Below, one piece after another: positions 29,024-36,715 of a stretch of 64,000 bases of DNA. Positions within the stretch are counted from its first letter, which is position 1, and each line of letters opens with the position of its first letter. Where the stretch lies: the NCBI GenBank assembly GCA_021798915.1, contig JAJZBM010000003.1:124001-188000 (forward strand), written 5' to 3'. The notes beneath the pieces were generated by a model. That model was not told the origin of the DNA. It worked only from the letters and a program-made list of their open reading frames with translations, and did no database searches. The DNA is from Pseudomonadota bacterium. GTDB lineage: Bacteria; Pseudomonadota; Alphaproteobacteria; Acetobacterales; Acetobacteraceae. The position numbers were made by a program, and so were the translations under genes.

Positions 29024-31072
29024 ATGCGCCGCGTCTTCACCCAAGCCAGGCCGCTCACAGCACTCGCCGCCGCGCTTTTGCTTGCCGGCCTCGCCCCACG
29101 CCCGGGCGCGGCGCGCGTGCTCAGCCTCGATCTGCAAGCGGTGGAAGCGCCGGCCTTCGGCGGCATGGCGTTTGGCGCGAGCGGACAATATGAGCGCATC
29201 ACCGGCGTCGCGCATGGCGAAATCGACCCCGCCGATCCCGCCAATGCCGGCATCCAGGATCTCGCCCTCGCCCCGCGCGCGCCAGACGGCAAGATCGCCT
29301 ATGCGACACCGTTCGTGATCCTGATGCCGATCGCGGCCGATCGTGGCAATCATGTCCTGCTCTATGACGTCGTCAATCGTGGCCGGCCCTTGGCGCCGGG
29401 GATCTATAATCGGGGTGGCAGTGCGTCCGAGATCGGTGACGGCTTCCTCGAACGCCAGGGATTTTCGCTGGTCTGGAGCGGCTGGCAGGGTGATCTTCCG
29501 CCCAAGAACCCGTTCGCCTTCCCCGCCCCGATCGCCCACGCGCCAGACGGCGGCACGATCACCGGCCCGGTGCGCAAGGATTTCGCGCTTTTCACCCCGA
29601 AACCCTCGCTCAATCTCGGCGCGACCGATCTCGGCCACGGCATCGCCTATCCCGCCGCCGATCTCAGCGCCCCCGGCGCGGTGCTGACCGAGCGCGTGCA
29701 TCAAGCCGATCCGCCGCATCTCGTCCCGCGCGAAGATTGGGCGCTCGCCGATTGCGCGCAAACCCCCTTCCCCGGCACGCCGAGCCCGACCCATCTCTGC
29801 CGCCGTGGCGGCTTCGACACTAACCATATCTACGAATTCACCTATACCGCGCGTGACCCGCGTGTGCTCGGCCTCGGCTTTGCCGCGACCCGTGATCTCG
29901 TCGCCTTTCTTCGTAACGAAACGGCGGATGCGAACGGCATCGTCAACCCGCTCGCCGGGCGAGTCCGCATCACCATCGCCCATGGCACGTCGCAAAGCGG
30001 GCGGTTCCTGCGCAGCTTCCTCGATCTCGGCTTCAACGCCGCCCCGGGTGGCGGGCGCGTCTTCGATGGCATGGTGGTTCATATCGCCGCCGTCCGCCTC
30101 GCCCTCAATCAGCGTTTCGCGCAACCGAGCGCCGCCGCGATGCAGCATGAGGAGCATCTCGCCCCGACCCAGGATTTTCCCTTCACCTGGCAGACATCCC
30201 GCGATCCCTTGAGCCGCGTTCGCGCCGGCATTCTCGATTCTTGTCAAAAAACCCGCACCTGCCCGGAGATTTTCCAGGAATTGAGTTCGATCGAATACTG
30301 GAACAGCCGCGCCGCGCTCGATACCACCGATGGCGCCGGGCATGATCTGCCGCTACCCGCCAACGTCCATCTCTATCATTTCGCCGGAACGCAACACGTG
30401 CTCGGGCTCAATGCCGGGCCGTGCCAATACGCGCAAAATCCCAATTCCTATCTGGAGGCGATGCGCGCCCTGCTCCTGCGCCTGACCGCGCGCCTAGAGA
30501 CGGGCGTGGCGCCGCCGGCCAGCCGATTCCCGCGGGTGGCCGATAACAGCCTGATCGAGCCCGCCGAGGCGGCGCGGATTTTCCCGCATATCCCGGGCGT
30601 TGCCGGCAATGCTCTGGTCAACGACCTGCCGGTGATGGCGCGCGGCCCCGGTTTCGATCCGGTTCGCGAATCCGGCATCCTCGCCGAGCCGCCGGTCGCC
30701 AAAAGCCCGGCGCGCTATGACGTGCGGGTGCCGGCCGTCGATGGCGACGGCAACGAGACCGATGGCGTGCGCTCGCTCGCCCTGCAAGTCCCGATCGGCA
30801 CCTATACCGGCTGGAACCGGCGCAAGGCGGGCTTCGCCGAGGGCGATCTCTGCTATCTCGTCGGGAGTTTCTTCCCCTTTGCCCGCACCCGCGCCGAGCG
30901 CGCGGCGAGCGGCGACCCGCGCCCCTCGCTCGAGGAACGCTATGGCGATCACGCCGGCTACGTCGCCGCCGTCAATGCCGCCAGCGCCCGGCTGAGCGCG
31001 AACGGCTTTCTCACTCCCGAGGACGCCGCCCGCCTCCGCGCCGAAGCGGAAGCGAGCGATGTGCTGCGTTGA
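29024..31072 (+). CDS. Secreted alpha/beta-hydrolase-domain protein (Abhydrolase_10-like)
   Basis: Signal peptide, LLYDVVNRGRPLAPGIYNRGG, GTSQSGRFLRSFLDLGFN, LVGSFFPFARTRAER...DPRPSLEERYGDHAGYV. Confidence 0.75.
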   Translation: MRRVFTQARPLTALAAALLLAGLAPRPGAARVLSLDLQAVEAPAFGGMAFGASGQYERITGVAHGEIDPADPANAGIQDLALAPRAPDGKIAYATPFVILMPIAADRGNHVLLYDVVNRGRPLAPGIYNRGGSASEIGDGFLERQGFSLVWSGWQGDLPPKNPFAFPAPIAHAPDGGTITGPVRKDFALFTPKPSLNLGATDLGHGIAYPAADLSAPGAVLTERVHQADPPHLVPREDWALADCAQTPFPGTPSPTHLCRRGGFDTNHIYEFTYTARDPRVLGLGFAATRDLVAFLRNETADANGIVNPLAGRVRITIAHGTSQSGRFLRSFLDLGFNAAPGGGRVFDGMVVHIAAVRLALNQRFAQPSAAAMQHEEHLAPTQDFPFTWQTSRDPLSRVRAGILDSCQKTRTCPEIFQELSSIEYWNSRAALDTTDGAGHDLPLPANVHLYHFAGTQHVLGLNAGPCQYAQNPNSYLEAMRALLLRLTARLETGVAPPASRFPRVADNSLIEPAEAARIFPHIPGVAGNALVNDLPVMARGPGFDPVRESGILAEPPVAKSPARYDVRVPAVDGDGNETDGVRSLALQVPIGTYTGWNRRKAGFAEGDLCYLVGSFFPFARTRAERAASGDPRPSLEERYGDHAGYVAAVNAASARLSANGFLTPEDAARLRAEAEASDVLR

Positions 31073-31112
31073 GGAGAGACCGGCCAGGACAATCGGAGGG
31101 GGAAGGAAGCAA

Positions 31113-31161
31113 GGCCAGGGGCGCTGCCCCTGGACCCCGCTAAGGGCACGCCCTTAGAACC
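31113..31161 (+). repeat. GC-rich double-hairpin repeat
   Basis: CCAGGGGC-GCT-GCCCCTGG (31115-31133) then CTAAGGGC-AC-GCCCTTAG (31140-31157). Confidence 0.8.
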
Positions 31162-31264
31162 CCATATGGGTTTGGGCAGGCAAGGAGGGGCTGCGCGCCG
31201 CTTGACCGCGCGGCGATGGCGGATGAAACACCCCTGACGGGCAACAGGTGAGCGAGACGCGGGG

Positions 31265-32167
31265 ATGAGCGAGACTTCCGACCGGATCGGTGCGGCGCAG
31301 GAACAGGCGCGGATTCTCGCCCACGCGCTTCCCTTCCTCCGCCGCTACGCCGGGGCGACGATCGTCGTCAAATATGGCGGCCACGCCATGGGCGAGGACG
31401 CGCTGGCGCAGCAATTCGGCGGTGATATCGCGCTCCTCAAACAGGTTGGGGTCAACCCGGTGGTGGTCCATGGCGGCGGGCCGCAGATCAACGCCATGCT
31501 CAAGCGCCTTGCCATCCAATCGACCTTCGTCCACGGCCTCCGGGTCACCGACGCGGCGATGGTCGAAGTGGTGGAAATGGTGCTGGCCGGGACGGTGAAC
31601 AAACAGGTCGCGAGCCTGATCAACGCCGCCGGCGCGCTCGCGGTCGGCATTTCCGGGAAGGATGGCGGCCTGATCCGGGCGCGGAAGCTCACCCGCACCG
31701 AGCGCGACCCGGAAAGCCATATCGAGCGCGCCCTCGATCTCGGCTTCGTCGGCGAGCCGGAGCGGATCGATGTTCGCGTCATCCACGCCCTGACCGGCGC
31801 CGGGCTGATTCCGGTGATCGCGCCGGTCGGGATCGGCGGCGATGGCGCGACCTACAACATCAACGCCGATACCGCCGCCGGCGCCATCGCCGCCGCCCTC
31901 GGCGCGACCCGTCTTCTGATGCTGACCGACGTCCCCGGCGTGCTCGACGCCGAGCGCCGGACGATCCCGGAACTGACCGTCGCCCAAGTTGCGGATGCGG
32001 TCGCGGCAGGACGCATCACCGGCGGCATGATCCCGAAAGTCGAAACCTGCGCCAGCGCTGTCACTGGCGGGGTTCAGGCGGCGGTGATCCTCGACGGCCG
32101 CGTCCCCCACGCCGCCCTCCTCGAACTATTCACCGAGGGCGGCATCGGCACCCTGATCAAGCCTTGA
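31265..32167 (+). CDS. argB: Acetylglutamate kinase
   Basis: [36 protein letters not shown]. Confidence 0.95.
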   Translation: MSETSDRIGAAQEQARILAHALPFLRRYAGATIVVKYGGHAMGEDALAQQFGGDIALLKQVGVNPVVVHGGGPQINAMLKRLAIQSTFVHGLRVTDAAMVEVVEMVLAGTVNKQVASLINAAGALAVGISGKDGGLIRARKLTRTERDPESHIERALDLGFVGEPERIDVRVIHALTGAGLIPVIAPVGIGGDGATYNINADTAAGAIAAALGATRLLMLTDVPGVLDAERRTIPELTVAQVADAVAAGRITGGMIPKVETCASAVTGGVQAAVILDGRVPHAALLELFTEGGIGTLIKP

Positions 32168-32188
32168 GCGCAGCGTCAAGCGCCTTCG

Positions 32189-32929
32189 TCAGCGGGCGAA
32201 GCCGCCGCGATATTCCTTGAGAATGAGCCGATCCGGGATTGGCTCTTCTCGGCGGCTGCCGAAAAAGAACACGCCGCCAGCAGCGTCGATATGCGCCGGG
32301 CCGCTGAGCCAGCGATCGAGTTTTCGTAAACCGGGCGTGAAGAGCAAGCCCAAGGCGCGCCCCAGATTGCGCCCGTAACGCCCGGTAGGAATGGATTCCA
32401 GAAACGAGCAGAGAATCCAGGCGGCGACGGTTCCAACACCGAGGGCAGGCCCTGCCTCAATCGCATCGAAACGGCGAAACAGCCGGCGATGCCCCAAAGG
32501 AGTGAAGCGCGTGAAATCATAGGCGCCCATATGCACCGGCTGCAGAAATGGCGTTATTGCATAGACATAACCGTTTGGCTGGAGCACGCGCCAGAACTCC
32601 TCGACGCAACGTGGCGGAGAAGCGACGTGCTCAAGCACCGCGATGGCGATGACCAGATCAAACGCGCCGTCAGGGAAAGGCAGGTCATGCGCATCTGCAA
32701 TGATTTCGACACCAGGCCCGAACGCAACATCCATTGCCGTGATTTGATCTTCCGCTCCTCCATGTCCGCGCCCGCCGGAACCAACCACCAGGATGCGCGG
32801 ATGCGGGCATTCCTTACGGACAATTTCGATCGCCTCCATGTCGCCGAGATGCCGAAGGCTTGAAGATGCCTCGGCGAAATTTTTGAAAATTTTTCGAGCT
32901 AACCGTCGCCCCCCCCCACCCTGTCCCAA
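32189..32929 (-). CDS. Class I SAM-dependent methyltransferase (3' part of a gene split by a frameshift)
   Basis: PRILVVGSGGRGHGG, FDLVIAIAVLEHVASPPRCVEEFWRVLQPNG; apparent in-frame ATG at 32929 lies inside the upstream ORF. Confidence 0.82.
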   Translation of the reverse strand: MGQGGGGRRLARKIFKNFAEASSSLRHLGDMEAIEIVRKECPHPRILVVGSGGRGHGGAEDQITAMDVAFGPGVEIIADAHDLPFPDGAFDLVIAIAVLEHVASPPRCVEEFWRVLQPNGYVYAITPFLQPVHMGAYDFTRFTPLGHRRLFRRFDAIEAGPALGVGTVAAWILCSFLESIPTGRYGRNLGRALGLLFTPGLRKLDRWLSGPAHIDAAGGVFFFGSRREEPIPDRLILKEYRGGFAR

Positions 32930-33159
32930 TCACGTGCATAACTCGCGCCTTCATAGCCAAGCGTCTCGACATAATCGGCGACGGCGAAAACGGAATTATC
33001 GTCATTGATCAGGATCGGAACACCGCGCACGAGCGGAAAAACGCCACCGCAGCTTCCGCATTCCAAGGAATCTTCCCGTTTAAAAAGCACGCCGCGATCT
33101 TTCGGACAGACGAGTGTCGCGGAGAAGCCATTACCGTAGTCAGTGGCGTTTTGTGTCAT
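32899..33159 (-). CDS. Trm112-like zinc-binding N-terminal domain (5' part of the split methyltransferase gene)
   Basis: LVCPKDRGVLFKREDSLECGSCGGVFPLVRGVPILINDDNSVF; terminates just after the G9 tract. Confidence 0.82.
   Translation of the reverse strand: MTQNATDYGNGFSATLVCPKDRGVLFKREDSLECGSCGGVFPLVRGVPILINDDNSVFAVADYVETLGYEGASYARDWDRVGGGDG
32909..32917 (-). other. 9-nt homopolymer (G9 on coding strand) at the frameshift between the two ORFs
   Basis: GTCGCCCCCCCCCACC on + strand; 10 G (or 7 G) would join the 33159 and 32189 ORFs in frame. Confidence 0.85.
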
Positions 33160-33217
33160 ATCTATCTCAGGTGCATGGTTTGTCGGGGAGATACGTTATT
33201 CCAGACGAACGAGACAC

Positions 33218-34366
33218 TCATCCGGCCCGCGGGACGATGGCGGCACGCAGCGTCGCCGCGACGCGGGCGACGTCGTCATCGCTGAGATCGGGATGGATGG
33301 GCAAAGCGAGGATGCGCCGCGCGACATCTTCGGCGACCGGCAGCGCTGCGCCGTCGTGATGGGCGCGATAGGCGGGCTGATGATGGAGCGGCTTCGGGTA
33401 ATAGATCGCGCTCGCGATCCCGGCCGCGCGTAGCGCCGCTTGCGCCGCCTCCCGCCGCGCGCCGTCGGCGAACAGGACGGCATAGACCGCCCAGACGCTG
33501 TCGCTCGCCGGAACCCGCGCCGGTGTCTCGACGATCCCGGCGAGGGCCCGATCATAGAGGTCGGCGAGCCGCGCGCGGGCGGCGATCTCGGCCGGAAAAT
33601 GGTCGAGCTTGGTGAGCAGCACGGCGGCCTGGAGCGTGTCGAGACGACCGTTCATGCCGGTGCGCAACACCTCATAGCGGGTCGTGCCCTCACCATGGCT
33701 GCGGAGGCTGCGATAAAGTTCGGCGCGTTCGGCGCTCTCGGTGAACAACGCGCCGCCATCGCCATAGCCGCCGAGGGGTTTGGAGGGAAAGAAGCTGATC
33801 GCGGTCGCCATCGCGGCGCGGCCGAGCCGGGTGCCAGCGAGGCGGGCGCCGAAGCTCTGCGCGCAATCATCGAGGGTGAAGAGATCGTGGCGCGCGGCGA
33901 TGGCGGCCAGACGCGGCCAATCCGCCGGCTGGCCGAAGAGATCGACGCCGATCAGGGCCCGCGGCCGGAGCTTTCCCGCCGCCTGGACGGTTTTGATGCG
34001 GGCCTCGAACGCCGCCGGATCGATCTGGAAGCTGCGCGCGTCGATATCGACGAAAACCGGGGTCGCGCCGAGCACCAACACCACCTCGGCGGTCGCGGTA
34101 TAGGTGAAGGCGGGGAGAAACACCGCATCCCCCGGCCCGATTCCTTCCGCCATCAGGGCGATCTGTAAGGCATCGGTGCCGGAACTGACCGCGACGCACT
34201 GGGCTGCGCCGCAGAATTGCGCGAGCCGCGTCTCCAGCTCGCCAACCTCGGGGCCGAGAATGAACTGGCAATGCGCCAGCACCGCCTCGATGCGGGCCCG
34301 CAAGCCGGGGCCGAGGCGCTTCTGCTGCGCCTTGAGGTCGAGAAAGGCGATCGGATGATCGGTCAT
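33218..34366 (-). CDS. DegT/DnrJ/EryC1/StrS aminotransferase (WbpE-like sugar-nucleotide aminotransferase)
   Basis: FLDLKAQQ, FILGPEVGELE, SSGTDALQIALMA, DDCAQSFGA, SFFPSKPLGGYGDGGALFT. Confidence 0.92.
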   Translation of the reverse strand: MTDHPIAFLDLKAQQKRLGPGLRARIEAVLAHCQFILGPEVGELETRLAQFCGAAQCVAVSSGTDALQIALMAEGIGPGDAVFLPAFTYTATAEVVLVLGATPVFVDIDARSFQIDPAAFEARIKTVQAAGKLRPRALIGVDLFGQPADWPRLAAIAARHDLFTLDDCAQSFGARLAGTRLGRAAMATAISFFPSKPLGGYGDGGALFTESAERAELYRSLRSHGEGTTRYEVLRTGMNGRLDTLQAAVLLTKLDHFPAEIAARARLADLYDRALAGIVETPARVPASDSVWAVYAVLFADGARREAAQAALRAAGIASAIYYPKPLHHQPAYRAHHDGAALPVAEDVARRILALPIHPDLSDDDVARVAATLRAAIVPRAG

Positions 34367-34380
34367 GAGCCCTCGCGAAA

Positions 34381-36315
34381 TCAGGCGCTCGCGGCGCCGG
34401 CGGCGTTATGGGTGAATTCCGGCACCAGGCGCGAAAGCAGCGCCAGCGCCTGCCCCTCCTGGCCGCGCAGACACGCCCCGGCCAGCTCGTCGAGGGCGCG
34501 GCTGATGATGGCGAGATCGGCGGTGCGCGGGGCGGCCATCAAGAGGCCGGGATAGCGGGTCGGCGTGGGCGGCTCCTGGCCGTGGAATAATTCCTCGAAC
34601 AATTTTTCGCCCGGGCGCAGGCCGGTGAAGCGGATCGCGATATCGGCCTCGGGGCGCAGCCCGGCGAGGCGGATCATCTGGCGCGCGAGATCGACGATCT
34701 TCACCGGCTCGCCCATGTCGAGCACGAAAATACCGCCCGCCGCCGCTTGCGAGACATCCGGCGCGGTGGTGCCGACGACGGCGGCCTGCAACACCAGCCC
34801 GACCGCCTCGCGCACGGTCATGAAATAGCGCCGCATATCGGGATGGGTCACGGTGAGCGGGCCGCCGGCGGCGAGCTGGCGCTGAAACAGCGGCACCACC
34901 GAGCCGGTGCTGCCGAGCACATTACCGAAACGCACGGTGATGCAGCGGAGGCCGCCCGCTTTCTCGCGCCCCGCCTTCTCGCGCCCGGCGAGATCGAGCG
35001 CCTGGCAATACATCTCCGCGAGCCGCTTCGCGGCGCCCATGACACTGGTCGGGTTGACCGCCTTGTCGGTCGAGATCTGCACCATCACCTCGGCGCCAGC
35101 GGCGCGCGCGGCATCGGCGACGTTACGGGTGCCAATGGCGTTGGTGAGCAGCCCTTCGAGCGGATTGGCCTCCACCATCGGCACATGCTTGAGGGCGGCG
35201 GCGTGGCAGACGAGATCGGGGCGGAAACGCTCGCACACGGCGCGGAGCCGCGCGGCGTCGCGGATATCGGCGATCAGGGCGCGGCGCGCCAGCGTCGGAT
35301 GAACCTCCGCGAGTTCGAGATCGATCTGCCAGAGCGCGTATTCGCCGTTATCGAGGAGGCCGATCTCCGCCGGGCCGAACCCGGCCACCTGGCGCGCGAG
35401 TTCGGCGCCGATACTGCCGCCGGCGCCAGTGATGAGCACGCGCCGCCCGGCGATCAGCCGCGCCATGCCGTCGCGATCGAGCGGCACCTGCTTTCTGTTG
35501 AGAATATCCTCGATGGCGATGGGGCGGAGATCGAGCCCGGCCCCGCCCAGGGAGGCAGTGGCGGAGGCGGTGGCGAGGCGCGTTGGGTCTGGGGCGCGGC
35601 GGACGGCGATGCCGGCGCGGTCGGCGCATTCGAGGATCTGGCCGAGGGTCGCGCCGGGCAGATCGGCGGTGACGATCAGAAAGCGCGGCGGGGTCTCCGC
35701 CGCCGCGAGTTTTTCCAAAACACCCGCCGTCTCGGCGATGGTGCCGAGGATCGGCCGTCCCTGAATCCGCCGCCCGGTCTGGCGGGCCGAGGGCGCGAGC
35801 AGGCCGAGCACCCGATAGGAGGCGCCGCGCCCGCGCCCGAGCGCGCGCAGGAACAGATCGGCCCCCTCGCCATCGCCGACCAGAAGCACCGGCACCGCGT
35901 CCCCCATCTCCGCGGCATGGCCATCGCGGCGGTCGCGCCAGAGGCGATAGGCGAGGCGGGGGGATGCGAGCAGAGTGACGAGGACGAGGGCGTGAATGGC
36001 CGGGAAGCTCGCGCTCGGCAGCGCAAGACCGGCGGCGAGGAAGAGCAGCGCATAAAGCCCGGCTCCCACGAGCGCGCTGCCGGCAAGGGCGCGCATGTCA
36101 CCGAGGCCGGCGAAGCGCCAATATTGTGTCGCAAGGCCAAACGGCACCCCGCCGGCGATCAGGGCGACGGCGCCGGCGGCGGCGGCGAAGCCCGAGGCCA
36201 GGGGCTGATCCGGGCGGGCGAGCCAGAAGGCGAGCGGCACGGCGAGCGCGCCGAGCGCGCCGTCGAGCACGACATTGATCAGAAGCCGGGTCAGCGAAGG
36301 ATTACGCGCGGACAT
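34381..36315 (-). CDS. Membrane-anchored nucleoside-diphosphate-sugar 4,6-dehydratase (CapD/WbpM/FlaA1-type)
   Basis: N-terminal TM segments, VLITGAGGSIGAELARQVAGFGPAEIGLLDNGEYALW, CHAAALKHVPMVEANP, VRFGNVLGSTGSVVP. Confidence 0.92.
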   Translation of the reverse strand: MSARNPSLTRLLINVVLDGALGALAVPLAFWLARPDQPLASGFAAAAGAVALIAGGVPFGLATQYWRFAGLGDMRALAGSALVGAGLYALLFLAAGLALPSASFPAIHALVLVTLLASPRLAYRLWRDRRDGHAAEMGDAVPVLLVGDGEGADLFLRALGRGRGASYRVLGLLAPSARQTGRRIQGRPILGTIAETAGVLEKLAAAETPPRFLIVTADLPGATLGQILECADRAGIAVRRAPDPTRLATASATASLGGAGLDLRPIAIEDILNRKQVPLDRDGMARLIAGRRVLITGAGGSIGAELARQVAGFGPAEIGLLDNGEYALWQIDLELAEVHPTLARRALIADIRDAARLRAVCERFRPDLVCHAAALKHVPMVEANPLEGLLTNAIGTRNVADAARAAGAEVMVQISTDKAVNPTSVMGAAKRLAEMYCQALDLAGREKAGREKAGGLRCITVRFGNVLGSTGSVVPLFQRQLAAGGPLTVTHPDMRRYFMTVREAVGLVLQAAVVGTTAPDVSQAAAGGIFVLDMGEPVKIVDLARQMIRLAGLRPEADIAIRFTGLRPGEKLFEELFHGQEPPTPTRYPGLLMAAPRTADLAIISRALDELAGACLRGQEGQALALLSRLVPEFTHNAAGAASA

Positions 36316-36425
36316 ATCCCGCCCTTAGAGCATTCTCCGGCCAAACGGAACCGCTCAAGCGGCGCCCGCGCCGACGCGAAACCACCCCGCGCGGGCGCGC
36401 CGGATCGGTCGGGGCGCGAGAGGGG

Positions 36426-36511
36426 TGGTGGAGGGGGTTGGATTCGAACCAACGTAGGCGTGCGCCAGCGGATTTACAGTCCGCCCCCTTTAGCCACTCG
36501 GGCACCCCTCC
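36426..36511 (-). tRNA. tRNA-Tyr (GTA), CCA encoded
   Basis: Reverse complement GGAGGGGTGCCCGAGTGGCTAAAGGGGGCGGACTGTAAATCCGC...GGTTCGAATCCAACCCCCTCCACCA; anticodon GTA in CTGTAAA loop. Confidence 0.95.
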
Positions 36512-36604
36512 GTCATCGGCGGCGACGTTCGAGTAGGGCCAAACCGCCGGTCTTGTCAATCGAACCGGCCGCGACGGCGCCGCCATCGGCCTGCGCGCGC
36601 GGGC

Positions 36605-36618
36605 TTGATACAGATCAA
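36605..36618. promoter_or_regulatory. FNR/Anr/FixK-type binding site
   Basis: TTGATACAGATCAA, perfect match to TTGAT-N4-ATCAA, ~100 bp upstream of the ppsA start. Confidence 0.75.
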
Positions 36619-36715
36619 CGATCTCCCTGTAAAAATTGGCTATTCGTGAAAATAGAGGGGGCCGCAGGAGCGCCCCGTGAAGGAACCGGACAAACCCGGC
36701 CGGAGCGAGGAAATC

